Source: Methyloversatilis discipulorum (GTDB taxonomy: Bacteria > Pseudomonadota > Gammaproteobacteria > Burkholderiales > Rhodocyclaceae). From it: DNA of 64,000 bases. The stretch lies in NCBI RefSeq assembly GCF_018780585.1, contig NZ_JADMJL010000016.1, positions 344,766-408,765 of the forward strand, in the 5' to 3' direction. Under the pieces are notes generated by a model. The model saw nothing but the letters and a program-made list of their open reading frames with translations. It searched no databases and was not told the origin of the DNA. The translations under genes were made by a program, and so were the position numbers. Shown here piece by piece: positions 13,446 to 22,172 of this stretch (position 1 is its first letter; the number at the start of each line of letters is the position of its first letter).

Positions 13446-14402
13446 ATGACCGCCCACGCCCAGACCATGTCAGCTCCTCCGTCGACTGCGCCCGATGCGG
13501 TCAGCGATCGCCTGCGCAAGCGCGCGTCCCGCCACGTGAAGGAAAGGGTGATCGAATTCATCCTGTTCACTGCGGCGTCGATCTCCGTCCTGACGACGAT
13601 AGCCATCGTCTACATCCTGGTCAGCGAATCGCTGACGCTGTTCGAGCACGTGTCGCTGTGGGACTTCCTGACCGACACGCAATGGACCCCGCTGTTCGAC
13701 GATGCGCACTACGGCATCATGGTGCTGCTGTCGGGCACGCTCACCAGTTCCTTCGTCGCGCTGGCTGTCGCGCTGCCGCTGGGCACCATCATCGCGATCT
13801 ACCTGTCGGAGTTCGCTTCGTTCAAGACGCGTGAGATCGCCAAGCCCATTCTCGAACTGCTGGGTGGCGTGCCGACCATCATCTACGGTTACTTCGCGCT
13901 GATGGTGGTGACGCCGGCGCTGCAGTACCTGTTCCCCGAACTGCCCGGTTTCAGCCTGCTGTCGGCCGGTCTGGTGATGGGCATCATGATCATCCCCTAC
14001 GTCAGTTCGCTGTCCGAGGACGCGATGCGCGCGGTGCCGATGAGCCTGCGCGAAGGTTCTTACGCGATGGGTGCGACGCGCCTGCAGACGGCGCTGCGCA
14101 CCGTGGTGCCGGCAGCGACCTCGGGCATCGCCTCGGCCTACATCCTGGGCATTTCGCGTGCGGTCGGCGAGACGATGATTCTCGCCGTGGCGGCCGGCAT
14201 GCAGCCCAACCTGACCTTCAATCCGGCCGAGCCGGGCGCAACCATCACCTCCTACATCGTGCAGGTGGCCCTCGGTGACCTGCCGCACGGCTCCATCGGT
14301 TACCAGACCATCTTCGCCGCCGGTCTGACGCTGATGCTGATGACCCTTGGCTTCAACCTGCTCGGCTACTACCTGCGCAAGCGCTTCCGCGAGGTCTATT
14401 GA
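13446..14402 (+). CDS. pstC: phosphate ABC transporter permease PstC
   Basis: PstC is one of two membrane subunits of the high-affinity phosphate importer. The 318-residue protein has a polar N-terminal tail of about 30 residues and then roughly six hydrophobic segments. The EAA loop contacting PstB appears as DAMRAVPMSLREGSYAMGAT. A possible internal start (MSAPPS) exists at the ninth residue; the first ATG is used. pstA begins 3 nt after the stop. Confidence 0.95.
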   Translation: MTAHAQTMSAPPSTAPDAVSDRLRKRASRHVKERVIEFILFTAASISVLTTIAIVYILVSESLTLFEHVSLWDFLTDTQWTPLFDDAHYGIMVLLSGTLTSSFVALAVALPLGTIIAIYLSEFASFKTREIAKPILELLGGVPTIIYGYFALMVVTPALQYLFPELPGFSLLSAGLVMGIMIIPYVSSLSEDAMRAVPMSLREGSYAMGATRLQTALRTVVPAATSGIASAYILGISRAVGETMILAVAAGMQPNLTFNPAEPGATITSYIVQVALGDLPHGSIGYQTIFAAGLTLMLMTLGFNLLGYYLRKRFREVY

Positions 14403-14405
14403 TCC

Positions 14406-15329
14406 ATGAACCAACAGGACATCCAGGCCATCCGGGCCATCATCGCGCGCCACAAGCGCTGGGACATGCTGTTCGGCCTGCTCGGGCTGCTCGCGCTGAT
14501 GGTCGGCGTGCTCACGCTGACCGTGCTGTTCGCCGACATGGCGATCAAGGGGGCGGCGCGCATCGACTATGACTTCCTGACCAATTTCCCGTCGCGTCGT
14601 GCCGGCAGCGCCGGCATCTTGTCGGCCTGGGTCGGCACCATACTCGTGATGCTGGTGACCGCCTTCTCGGCGGTGCCGCTGGGCGTGGCAGCCGGCATCT
14701 ATCTGGAAGAGTACGCGCCGAAGAACTGGGTCACCGACATCATCGAAATCAACGTGACCAACCTCGCCGGCGTGCCGTCCATCGTGTATGGCCTGCTGGC
14801 GCTGGGTCTGTTCGTCTACAAGTTCGGCTTCGGTCAGTCCATCCTGTCGGCCGGCCTGACGCTCGGCCTGCTCATCCTGCCGGTGGTCATCGTGGCGACG
14901 CGCGAATCGATACGCGCGATTCCGCAGATGGTGCGCGAAGGCGCGTACGCCTGCGGTGCAACGACCTGGCAGACGGTGCGCGATCACATCGTGCCGTATT
15001 CGAGCGCGGGCATCCTGACCGGCGTCATCATCGGCATGGCGCGAGCGATCGGCGAAACGGCGCCCATCATCACCATCGGCGCGCTCACCTTCATCGCCTT
15101 CCTGCCGCCGGCGCCGGTGACCGACGTGTTCCCGTTCATCAACTTCGAGTGGCTGACCGCGCCCTTCACCGTGATGCCGATCCAGATGTTCAACTGGACC
15201 TCGCGTCCGGAAGCGGCCTTCCAGGTCAATGCCGCTGCGGCCGGCTTCATCCTGGTCTTCATGACGCTGGCGATGAATGGCGTCGCGATCTGGCTGCGCT
15301 ACCGCCTGCGCCGCAACATCAAGTGGTAA
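14406..15329 (+). CDS. pstA: phosphate ABC transporter permease PstA
   Basis: PstA pairs with PstC to form the phosphate channel. The 307 residues show about six transmembrane segments and an EAA-type loop (RESIRAIPQMVREGAYACGA) that docks on the ATPase. A large periplasmic loop sits between the first and second segments. It is 3 nt after pstC and 43 nt before pstB, consistent with one transcript. Confidence 0.95.
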   Translation: MNQQDIQAIRAIIARHKRWDMLFGLLGLLALMVGVLTLTVLFADMAIKGAARIDYDFLTNFPSRRAGSAGILSAWVGTILVMLVTAFSAVPLGVAAGIYLEEYAPKNWVTDIIEINVTNLAGVPSIVYGLLALGLFVYKFGFGQSILSAGLTLGLLILPVVIVATRESIRAIPQMVREGAYACGATTWQTVRDHIVPYSSAGILTGVIIGMARAIGETAPIITIGALTFIAFLPPAPVTDVFPFINFEWLTAPFTVMPIQMFNWTSRPEAAFQVNAAAAGFILVFMTLAMNGVAIWLRYRLRRNIKW

Positions 15330-15372
15330 GCCGATCATCCGCACCGCATACAACCTTTAAGAGAATCCGACC

Positions 15373-16158
15373 ATGACCACTGCGACCGATGTGCGCTCCG
15401 CTGCCAAGGCCGAAGTCAAGAACCTGAATTTCCACTACGGTGCCTTCCATGCGCTGAAGGGCATCAACATGCCGGTGCATGAGAAGAAGGTGACCGCGCT
15501 GATCGGCCCGTCCGGTTGCGGCAAGTCGACGCTGCTGCGTTGTTTCAACCGCATGCACGATCTGTATCCGGGCAACCGCTACGACGGCAAGATCCTGCTG
15601 CACCCGGACAACACCAATCTGCTCGACGACGACGTCGATCCGATCGAGGTGCGCATGCGCATCAGCATGGTGTTCCAGAAGCCCAATCCCTTCCCCAAGT
15701 CGATCTACGAGAACGTGGCCTACGGTCTGCGCGTGCGCGGCGAGAAGCGTCGCTCGGTGATCGACGAGCGGGTGGAGCAAGCGTTGCGCGGTGCGGCGCT
15801 GTGGGACGAAGTGAAGAACCGCCTGGACGAGCTGGGCGCCAATCTGTCCGGCGGCCAGCAGCAGCGCCTGTGCATCGCGCGCGCGCTGGCGACCGATCCG
15901 GAAATCATCCTGTTCGACGAGCCGACTTCGGCGCTCGACCCGATCGCCACCGCCAGCATCGAAGAGCTGGTGACCGAGCTGAAGGACAAGGTGACCATCC
16001 TGATCGTCACCCACAACATGCAGCAGGCGGCGCGGGTGTCCGACTACACCGCCTACATGTACATGGGCGAGCTGGTCGAGTTCGGCCTGACCGATCAGAT
16101 CTTCATCAAGCCGCAGAAGAAGGAAACCGAGGACTACATCACCGGCCGCTTCGGCTGA
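15373..16158 (+). CDS. pstB: phosphate ABC transporter ATPase PstB
   Basis: PstB hydrolyses ATP to drive phosphate import. The 261 residues carry Walker [10 protein letters not shown] (45-53), the Q-loop ([10 protein letters not shown]), the signature LSGGQQQR, Walker [13 protein letters not shown] and the H-loop histidine (IVTHNMQQ). The usual downstream regulator gene phoU is absent; the pst operon ends here at a terminator before tpiA, so PhoU and PhoBR must be elsewhere. Confidence 0.97.
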   Translation: MTTATDVRSAAKAEVKNLNFHYGAFHALKGINMPVHEKKVTALIGPSGCGKSTLLRCFNRMHDLYPGNRYDGKILLHPDNTNLLDDDVDPIEVRMRISMVFQKPNPFPKSIYENVAYGLRVRGEKRRSVIDERVEQALRGAALWDEVKNRLDELGANLSGGQQQRLCIARALATDPEIILFDEPTSALDPIATASIEELVTELKDKVTILIVTHNMQQAARVSDYTAYMYMGELVEFGLTDQIFIKPQKKETEDYITGRFG

Positions 16159-16178
16159 TCCTCGGCAAGGAGCGCAAC

Positions 16179-16208
16179 GCGGCCCGCGATTCAATATCCA
16201 CAGACCCT
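16179..16208 (+). repeat. half-copy (right half) of the palindromic repeat at 62555-62611
   Basis: These 30 nt match the loop-plus-right-arm of the full palindrome (62582-62611 region, GCGGCCCGCGATTCAAT... ACAGACCCT) at 27 of 30 positions. The left arm is missing, so no hairpin can form. It lies between pstB and tpiA. Confidence 0.7.
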
Positions 16209-16227
16209 GGCCCCGTCATCTGCCGAG

Positions 16228-16275
16228 CCCCGGATTTTTGCGCTGCGATGCGCTAGAATCCGGGGTTTTGCTTTT
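16228..16275 (+). terminator. terminator of the pst operon, overlapping the tpiA -10 region
   Basis: CCCCGGATT (16228-16236) pairs perfectly with AATCCGGGG (16257-16265), with a 20-nt loop containing GCGC...GCGC, and is followed by TTTTGCTTTT. A -10-like TAGAAT (16254-16259) lies partly inside the 3' arm, so the pst terminator and the tpiA promoter seem to share sequence. No good -35 is visible. Confidence 0.6.
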
Positions 16276-16295
16276 GGCGCGCGAGCGTTTTGGCG

Positions 16296-17045
16296 ATGCG
16301 AAAACTGGTCGTAGGCAACTGGAAGATGCATGGCGGGCTGGACGCCAATGCTGCACTGCTCGGTGCGCTGCGCGAGGCAGGCGGGCCGGGATGTCCGTCG
16401 GCGGTGTGCGTGCCCTTCCCCTATCTGCAGCAGGCGAAGTCGCTGCTCGAAGGTTCGGCCATTGCGTGGGGCGCACAGGATCTGAGTGAGCACGCGGTCG
16501 GTGCCTATACCGGCGAGGTGTCCGGTGCGATGCTGAACGACTTCGGATGTCGCTACGCCATCGTCGGTCACTCTGAACGGCGCGCGCTGTTCGGCGACAC
16601 CGACGGGCGTGTTGCCGCCAAGGTCGACGCCGCGCTTGCCGTCAAGCTGCAGCCCATCCTGTGTGTCGGCGAGACGCTGGACGAACGCGAGGGCGGGGTG
16701 ACCGAAGCCGTGGTCGAGCGTCAGCTCAAGGCGGTGTTCGAGCGCGGTGGTGCAGCGGCACTGGCTGCCTGCGTGATCGCCTACGAACCGGTGTGGGCCA
16801 TCGGCACCGGCAAGACGGCGACGCCGGCGCAGGCGCAGGCGGTGCATGCCTTCATCCGCGGGCGACTGGCTGCATGGTGTGGTGCCGACGTCGCCGCGCG
16901 CACGACGATTCTTTACGGCGGCAGTGTCAAGCCGCAGAACGCCGCCGAGCTTTTCGGTCAGGCGGATATCGATGGTGGACTTATTGGCGGTGCGTCGCTG
17001 GTGGCCGGGGATTTCCTCGCCATCGTGGCCGCTGCAGCATCCTGA
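16296..17045 (+). CDS. tpiA: triosephosphate isomerase
   Basis: TpiA interconverts dihydroxyacetone phosphate and glyceraldehyde-3-phosphate. The 249-residue barrel has the catalytic Lys10 (GNWKMHG), His92 (VGHSERR) and Glu164 ([13 protein letters not shown]), and the phosphate-binding YGGSVKPQN loop. ATG 16296 gives the canonical N-terminus; a TTG two codons upstream is unlikely. It is followed by secG after 9 nt, the standard tpiA-secG-nuo order. Confidence 0.97.
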   Translation: MRKLVVGNWKMHGGLDANAALLGALREAGGPGCPSAVCVPFPYLQQAKSLLEGSAIAWGAQDLSEHAVGAYTGEVSGAMLNDFGCRYAIVGHSERRALFGDTDGRVAAKVDAALAVKLQPILCVGETLDEREGGVTEAVVERQLKAVFERGGAAALAACVIAYEPVWAIGTGKTATPAQAQAVHAFIRGRLAAWCGADVAARTTILYGGSVKPQNAAELFGQADIDGGLIGGASLVAGDFLAIVAAAAS

Positions 17046-17054
17046 GGTGATTTG

Positions 17055-17426
17055 ATGGGTATCGTTTTTTCGCTTGTGCTGTCGGTCCACGTGCTGGTCG
17101 GCATCGGTGTCATCGTTCTCGTGCTGCTGCAGCATGGCAAGGGCGCCGACATGGGTGCCGCCTTCGGCAGCGGTGCTTCGGGCAGCCTTTTCGGTTCGTC
17201 CGGTTCGGCGAACTTCCTCAGCCGCACGACCGCTGCGCTGGCTGCCGTGTTCTTCTGCACCAGCCTTGCACTGAGCTATATGGCGACCAATCAGCCGAAA
17301 TCGGGTGCCAGTTCGGTCATCGATGCGGCCAAGACTGTCACCGTTCCCGCTACACCTGATGCACCGCAACAACCGGCTGCAACGCCCGCCCAGCCTGATT
17401 CCAAGGCGGCGGATATTCCCAAGTAA
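17055..17426 (+). CDS. secG: preprotein translocase subunit SecG
   Basis: SecG is the small accessory subunit of the SecYEG channel. The 123 residues have two membrane segments (about 3-23 and 52-72) separated by the conserved Gly/Ser-rich cytoplasmic loop (GKGADMGAAFGSGASGSLFG). The C-terminal ~45 residues are Pro/Ala/Gln-rich. GAGGTGA (17044-17050) precedes ATG 17055 by 4 nt. Many relatives have a tRNA-Leu gene immediately downstream; none is found here. Confidence 0.94.
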   Translation: MGIVFSLVLSVHVLVGIGVIVLVLLQHGKGADMGAAFGSGASGSLFGSSGSANFLSRTTAALAAVFFCTSLALSYMATNQPKSGASSVIDAAKTVTVPATPDAPQQPAATPAQPDSKAADIPK

Positions 17427-17439
17427 GTCCGCATTGATC

Positions 17440-17469
17440 GTGAAACGCGCTATACTCCGCGCGTTTCAC
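17440..17469 (+). promoter_or_regulatory. perfect palindrome carrying a -10-like TATACT, upstream of nuoA
   Basis: GTGAAACGCG (17440-17449) and CGCGTTTCAC (17460-17469) form a perfect 10-bp inverted repeat. The 10-nt loop contains TATACT (17451-17456), a good -10 hexamer, but no matching -35 lies 16-18 nt upstream. It could be an operator over the nuo promoter or a processed hairpin at the secG 3' end. Confidence 0.5.
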
Positions 17470-17573
17470 GCTGCAGTGCAACGTGGTGCGCAGCCGATCG
17501 GTGGTGCGCCGTGAGCCGGCCCCGGATTACTCCCCGTGCCGCCGGAAATGATTTCACGCATGAATAACCCGTC

Positions 17574-17930
17574 ATGTTGATCGAATACTTTCCGATCCTT
17601 CTGTTCATTCTCATCGGCATCGGTTTCGGTTTCGTGCCGATGATCGCCGGCAAGCTGGTCGGCCCCAGCCGCCCGGACCCCGACAAGCTCTCCCCCTACG
17701 AGTGCGGCTTCGAAGCGTTCGAAGACACGCGCATGAAGTTCGACGTGCGCTACTACCTCGTGGCCATCCTGTTCATCCTGTTCGACCTGGAAATCGCCTT
17801 CCTCTTCCCGTGGGCCATCGTGCTCGAAGAGATCGGCATGTTCGGTTTTGTCGCGATGATGATTTTCCTCGGCATTCTGGTCGTGGGTTTCGTCTACGAA
17901 TGGAAGAAGGGCGCGCTGGACTGGGAGTAA
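17574..17930 (+). CDS. nuoA: NADH-quinone oxidoreductase subunit A
   Basis: NuoA is a membrane subunit near the quinone site of complex I. The 118 residues have three hydrophobic helices and the conserved stretch [20 protein letters not shown] in the first loop, followed by [11 protein letters not shown]. It opens the 14-gene nuo operon. The ~145-nt region before it holds a palindrome and no gene. Confidence 0.96.
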   Translation: MLIEYFPILLFILIGIGFGFVPMIAGKLVGPSRPDPDKLSPYECGFEAFEDTRMKFDVRYYLVAILFILFDLEIAFLFPWAIVLEEIGMFGFVAMMIFLGILVVGFVYEWKKGALDWE

Positions 17931-17984
17931 TCCTGCCAGGCGGTCGGGCGTCTGCCCAATTAAGTTATTACGACGGATTGATCG

Positions 17985-18461
17985 ATGAGCATTGAAGGCG
18001 TTCTTCAGGAAGGCTTCGTCACGACTCAGCTCGACAAGCTGATCAACTGGACCCGCACCGGCTCGCTGTGGCCGATGACCTTCGGTCTGGCTTGCTGTGC
18101 TGTCGAAATGATGCAGGCGGGTGCTTCGCGTTACGACCTCGACCGCTTCGGCATCGTGTTTCGCCCGAGCCCCCGGCAGTCCGATCTGATGATCGTGGCC
18201 GGCACGCTGTGCAACAAGATGGCGCCGGCGCTGCGTCGCGTCTATGACCAGATGCCCGAGCCGCGCTGGGTGCTGTCGATGGGCTCCTGTGCCAACGGCG
18301 GTGGTTACTACCATTACTCCTACTCGGTGGTGCGCGGCTGCGACCGCATCGTGCCGGTCGACGTCTATGTGCCGGGCTGTCCGCCGACGGCCGAGGCGCT
18401 GATCTACGGCCTGATGCAGCTGCAGAACAAGATCCGCCGTACCAGCACCATCGCGCGCTGA
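17985..18461 (+). CDS. nuoB: NADH-quinone oxidoreductase subunit B
   Basis: NuoB holds the terminal Fe-S cluster N2, which reduces quinone. The 158-residue protein shows the tandem cysteines of the N2 site (ACCAVEMM) and the other two ligands in MGSCANGGG and [12 protein letters not shown]. nuoC starts 5 nt after its stop. Confidence 0.97.
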   Translation: MSIEGVLQEGFVTTQLDKLINWTRTGSLWPMTFGLACCAVEMMQAGASRYDLDRFGIVFRPSPRQSDLMIVAGTLCNKMAPALRRVYDQMPEPRWVLSMGSCANGGGYYHYSYSVVRGCDRIVPVDVYVPGCPPTAEALIYGLMQLQNKIRRTSTIAR

Positions 18462-18466
18462 ACGTC

Positions 18467-19069
18467 ATGAGCACACGCATTGAATCCCTGCGCGACGCGC
18501 TGACGGCGCAGTTCGGCGACAAGATCCGCACTGCCTCCGTCGAACTGGGCGAGTTGACCATCGAGGTCGGCGCCGACGATTACCACGACATCGCGCTCGC
18601 ACTGCGCGATCACGCCGACACGCCGTTCGAGCAGTTGATCGACCTGTGCGGCCTCGATCTGTCGACGCACGCGACCCGTTCTTCGGGCGCGCGTTACGCG
18701 GTCGTGGTGCATCTGATGTCGATTGCCGCCAACCTGCGCCTGCGACTGCGCGCCTTCGTGTCGGACGAGGACTTTCCGGTCATCGCCTCGGTGAACGACG
18801 TGTGGCCGGCGGCCAACTGGTTCGAGCGCGAAGCCTTCGACCTGTTCGGCATCATGTTCGCCGGACACGGCGACCTGCGTCGCCTGCTGACCGATTACGG
18901 TTTCGTCGGCCACCCGTTCCGCAAGGACTTCCCGATTTCCGGTCACGTCGAAATGCGCTACGACCCGGAAACCAAGCGCGTCATCTACCAGCCGGTCACC
19001 ATCGCACCGCGCGAAGTCACACCGCGCGTCGTGCGCGAAGAAAACTACGGGGACGTCGGCCATGGCTGA
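18467..19069 (+). CDS. nuoC: NADH-quinone oxidoreductase subunit C
   Basis: NuoC is a peripheral-arm subunit that packs against NuoD. The 200-residue protein has the 30-kDa-subunit signature ([20 protein letters not shown]) followed by [14 protein letters not shown]. It is separate from nuoD, not fused as in E. coli, and overlaps it by 8 nt, suggesting translational coupling. Confidence 0.96.
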   Translation: MSTRIESLRDALTAQFGDKIRTASVELGELTIEVGADDYHDIALALRDHADTPFEQLIDLCGLDLSTHATRSSGARYAVVVHLMSIAANLRLRLRAFVSDEDFPVIASVNDVWPAANWFEREAFDLFGIMFAGHGDLRRLLTDYGFVGHPFRKDFPISGHVEMRYDPETKRVIYQPVTIAPREVTPRVVREENYGDVGHG

Positions 19070-20315
19070 GATCCGCAACTACACGATGAACTTCGGGCCG
19101 CAGCATCCGGCGGCCCACGGCGTGCTGCGCCTGGTGCTCGAGCTGGATGGCGAAGTCGTCCAGCGTGCCGATCCGCACATCGGTCTGCTGCATCGCGCGA
19201 CCGAGAAGCTGGCCGAAACCCGCACCTGGGTGCAGAGCGTGCCCTACATGGACCGTCTCGACTACGTGTCGATGATGTGCAACGAGCACGCCTACTGCAT
19301 GGCGATCGAGAAGCTGCTGCAGATCGACGTGCCGGAGCGCGCGCAGTACATCCGCGTCATGTTCGACGAGATCACCCGCATCCTGAACCACCTGCTGTGG
19401 CTCGGCGCGCACGCGCTCGACGTCGGCGCGATGACGGTGTTCCTGTACGCCTTCCGCGAGCGCGAAGATCTGATGGACGCCTACGAGGCGGTGTCGGGTG
19501 CGCGCATGCACGCGGCCTACTACCGTCCGGGCGGCGTCTATCGTGACCTGCCGGATTCGATGCCGCAGTACCAGGCGAACAAGTTCAAGAACGCCGACGC
19601 GATCAAGCGGCTGAACGAGAACCGCAGCGGTTCGATGCTCGACTTCCTCGAGGATTTCACCAATCGCTTCCCGCGCTATGTCGACGAGTACGAAACCCTG
19701 CTCACCGACAACCGCATCTGGAAGCAGCGACTGGTCGATATCGGCATCGTGACGCCTGAGCGCGCCAAGGCGCTGGGTTTCACCGGTCCGATGCTGCGCG
19801 GCTCGGGCATTGCCTGGGACCTGCGCAAGAAGCAGCCGTATGAAGTGTACGACCGCATGGATTTCGATATCCCGGTCGGCACCAACGGCGACAGCTACGA
19901 CCGCTATCTGGTCCGCATCGAAGAGATGCGCCAGTCCAACCGCATCGTCCGTCAGTGCATCGACTGGCTGCGCAAGAACCCGGGTCCGGTCATCAGCCCC
20001 AACCACAAGGTTGCACCGCCGTCGCGCGAAGCGATGAAGGGCAATATGGAAGAGCTGATCCACCACTTCAAGCTGTTCACCGAAGGCATCCACGTGCCGG
20101 AAGGCGAGTGCTATGCCGCGGTGGAACACCCGAAGGGCGAGTTCGGCATCTACGCGATGTCGGACGGTGCCAACAAGCCCTACCGCCTGAAGATCCGCGC
20201 GCCCGGTTTCGCACACCTGGCGGCGATGGATGAAATGTCCCGCGGACACATGATTTCCGACGTCGTCGCCATCATCGGCACGATGGACATCGTGTTCGGC
20301 GAGATTGACCGTTGA
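19062..20315 (+). CDS. nuoD: NADH-quinone oxidoreductase subunit D
   Basis: NuoD lines the quinone pocket together with NuoB. The 417 residues show the 49-kDa-subunit signatures: [15 protein letters not shown] near the N-terminus (quinone-head histidine), [10 protein letters not shown], and [20 protein letters not shown] followed by the C-terminal [12 protein letters not shown]. Confidence 0.97.
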   Translation: MAEIRNYTMNFGPQHPAAHGVLRLVLELDGEVVQRADPHIGLLHRATEKLAETRTWVQSVPYMDRLDYVSMMCNEHAYCMAIEKLLQIDVPERAQYIRVMFDEITRILNHLLWLGAHALDVGAMTVFLYAFREREDLMDAYEAVSGARMHAAYYRPGGVYRDLPDSMPQYQANKFKNADAIKRLNENRSGSMLDFLEDFTNRFPRYVDEYETLLTDNRIWKQRLVDIGIVTPERAKALGFTGPMLRGSGIAWDLRKKQPYEVYDRMDFDIPVGTNGDSYDRYLVRIEEMRQSNRIVRQCIDWLRKNPGPVISPNHKVAPPSREAMKGNMEELIHHFKLFTEGIHVPEGECYAAVEHPKGEFGIYAMSDGANKPYRLKIRAPGFAHLAAMDEMSRGHMISDVVAIIGTMDIVFGEIDR

Positions 20316-20358
20316 GCGACCGCTCAGTGACCGCGAGTAACCGGTGAGCATGGACAGA

Positions 20359-20841
20359 ATGAGTTTTGCGCTGAGTGACGCTTCGCGCGCGGCGATTGAC
20401 CGCGAAGTCGCGAAGTACCCCGAAGGCCAGGCGATCTCCGCCGTGATGGCCGGCCTGCGCATTGCGCAGGAACAGAACGGCTGGCTGTCGCCCGAAGCGA
20501 TCGAGGCCGTGGCCCTGCATCTGAACATCCCGCCGATGGCGGCGATGGAAGTGGCCACCTTCTACAACATGTACGACGTGAAGCCGGTCGGTCGCTGGAA
20601 GATCACCGTCTGCACGAACCTGCCCTGTGCGCTGTCCGGCGGCGAGCAGGCGGCCGAGTACGTGAAGGAGAAGCTCGGCATCGGTTTCAACGAAACCACC
20701 GCCGACGGCCGCTTCACGCTGAAGGAGGGCGAGTGCATGGGTGTGTGCGGCGACGCGCCGGCCATCATCGTGAACAACACGCGTCTGTGCAGCTGGATGA
20801 GCCGCGAGAAGATCGACGCACTGCTGGACGAGCTGAAATGA
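20359..20841 (+). CDS. nuoE: NADH-quinone oxidoreductase subunit E
   Basis: NuoE carries the [2Fe-2S] cluster N1a in the NADH-oxidising module. Its four ligands are visible in [11 protein letters not shown] and [15 protein letters not shown] 20359 gives [20 protein letters not shown], matching related N-termini, with GGTGAG 10 nt upstream; in-frame GTG 20344 and ATG 20350 are alternatives. The TGA overlaps the nuoF ATG. Confidence 0.94.
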   Translation: MSFALSDASRAAIDREVAKYPEGQAISAVMAGLRIAQEQNGWLSPEAIEAVALHLNIPPMAAMEVATFYNMYDVKPVGRWKITVCTNLPCALSGGEQAAEYVKEKLGIGFNETTADGRFTLKEGECMGVCGDAPAIIVNNTRLCSWMSREKIDALLDELK

Positions 20842-22172
20842 ACGCCCCCGAGAACCCGCAAGCCATCCTGCTCGCCGGCCTGGACGGCGACAACACCTGG
20901 GGCATCGAGCACTACATCAAGCGCGGCGGCTATTCGGCGCTGCGCAAGATTCTCGAATCCGGCATGACGGCGGACCAGATCATCGCCGAGGTGAAGAAAT
21001 CCGACCTGCGCGGCCGTGGCGGCGCAGGTTTCCCGACCGGCCTGAAGTGGAGCTTCATGCCGCGCCAGTTCCCGATGGACAAGTACGTCGTCTGCAACTC
21101 GGACGAAGGCGAACCGGGTACCTTCAAGGACCGCGACCTGCTGCGCTACAACCCGCATCTGGTCATCGAGGGCATGGCCATCGCCGGCTTCGTGATGGGC
21201 TGCACCCGCGGCTACAACTACATCCACGGCGAGGTGTTCTCGCTGTACCAGCGCTTCGAGGAGGCGCTGGCCGAAGCCCGTGCCGCCGGCTTCATCGGCA
21301 AGAACATCCTGGGCAAGGGCTTCGATTTCGATCTGTTCGCGCACCATGGCTGGGGCGCCTACATCTGCGGCGAAGAAACTGCGCTGCTCGAATCGATCGA
21401 AGGCAAGAAGGGGCAGCCGCGCTTCAAGCCGCCTTTCCCCGCCAGTCACGGCCTGTACGGCAAGCCGACCACGATCAACAACACGGAAACCTTCGCGGCC
21501 ATTCCGTGGATCATCAACAACGGCGGTGAGGCCTTCCAGGCGCTGGGCAAGCCGAACAACGGCGGCACCAAGATCTTCTCGGTGTCCGGCCACGTCAATC
21601 GCCCGGGCGTCTATGAAATTCCGCTCGGCACGCCGTTCGCGGCGCTGCTCGAAATGTGCGGCGGCATGCGCGGCGGCCGCAAGCTGAAGGCGGTCATTCC
21701 CGGCGGCTCGTCGGCACCGGTGCTGCCGGCCGACATCATGATGGACTGCACGATGGACTATGACTCCATCTCCAAGGCCGGCTCCATGCTGGGCTCGGGC
21801 GCGGTCATCGTGATGGACGAAACCACCTGCATGGTGAAGTCGCTGGAGCGTCTGTCCTACTTCTATCACGAGGAATCCTGCGGCCAGTGCACGCCTTGCC
21901 GCGAAGGCACCGGCTGGCTGTACCGCATGGTGCATCGCATCGAGCACGGCCAGGGCCGCCCGGACGACCTCGACACGCTGGACAACGTCGCCAGCAACAT
22001 CGCCGGCCGCACCATCTGCGCGCTGGGCGACGCCGCCGCTTTCCCGGTGAAGAGCTTCATCAAGCACTTCCGGTCCGAATTTGAGTATCACGTCGAGCAC
22101 AAGCACTGCCTCGTCCCGGTGGACGTGCAGCGCGAAGGCAGCCGCATTTACGTGGAACACGCAGCATGCTAG
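20838..22172 (+). CDS. nuoF: NADH-quinone oxidoreductase subunit F
   Basis: NuoF binds NADH and FMN and holds cluster N3. The 444 residues show the glycine-rich NADH/FMN motifs [16 protein letters not shown] and [16 protein letters not shown], the [15 protein letters not shown] segment, and the [4Fe-4S] ligands [12 protein letters not shown] with a distal cysteine. It starts inside the nuoE stop and overlaps nuoG by 7 nt. Confidence 0.97.
   Translation: MNAPENPQAILLAGLDGDNTWGIEHYIKRGGYSALRKILESGMTADQIIAEVKKSDLRGRGGAGFPTGLKWSFMPRQFPMDKYVVCNSDEGEPGTFKDRDLLRYNPHLVIEGMAIAGFVMGCTRGYNYIHGEVFSLYQRFEEALAEARAAGFIGKNILGKGFDFDLFAHHGWGAYICGEETALLESIEGKKGQPRFKPPFPASHGLYGKPTTINNTETFAAIPWIINNGGEAFQALGKPNNGGTKIFSVSGHVNRPGVYEIPLGTPFAALLEMCGGMRGGRKLKAVIPGGSSAPVLPADIMMDCTMDYDSISKAGSMLGSGAVIVMDETTCMVKSLERLSYFYHEESCGQCTPCREGTGWLYRMVHRIEHGQGRPDDLDTLDNVASNIAGRTICALGDAAAFPVKSFIKHFRSEFEYHVEHKHCLVPVDVQREGSRIYVEHAAC

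Noticed and set aside
17427-17573. tRNA-Leu gene expected between secG and nuoA
   Set aside because: No acceptor stem, T-loop GTTCRA motif or CCA end could be found; the visible palindrome is too short and perfect for a tRNA.
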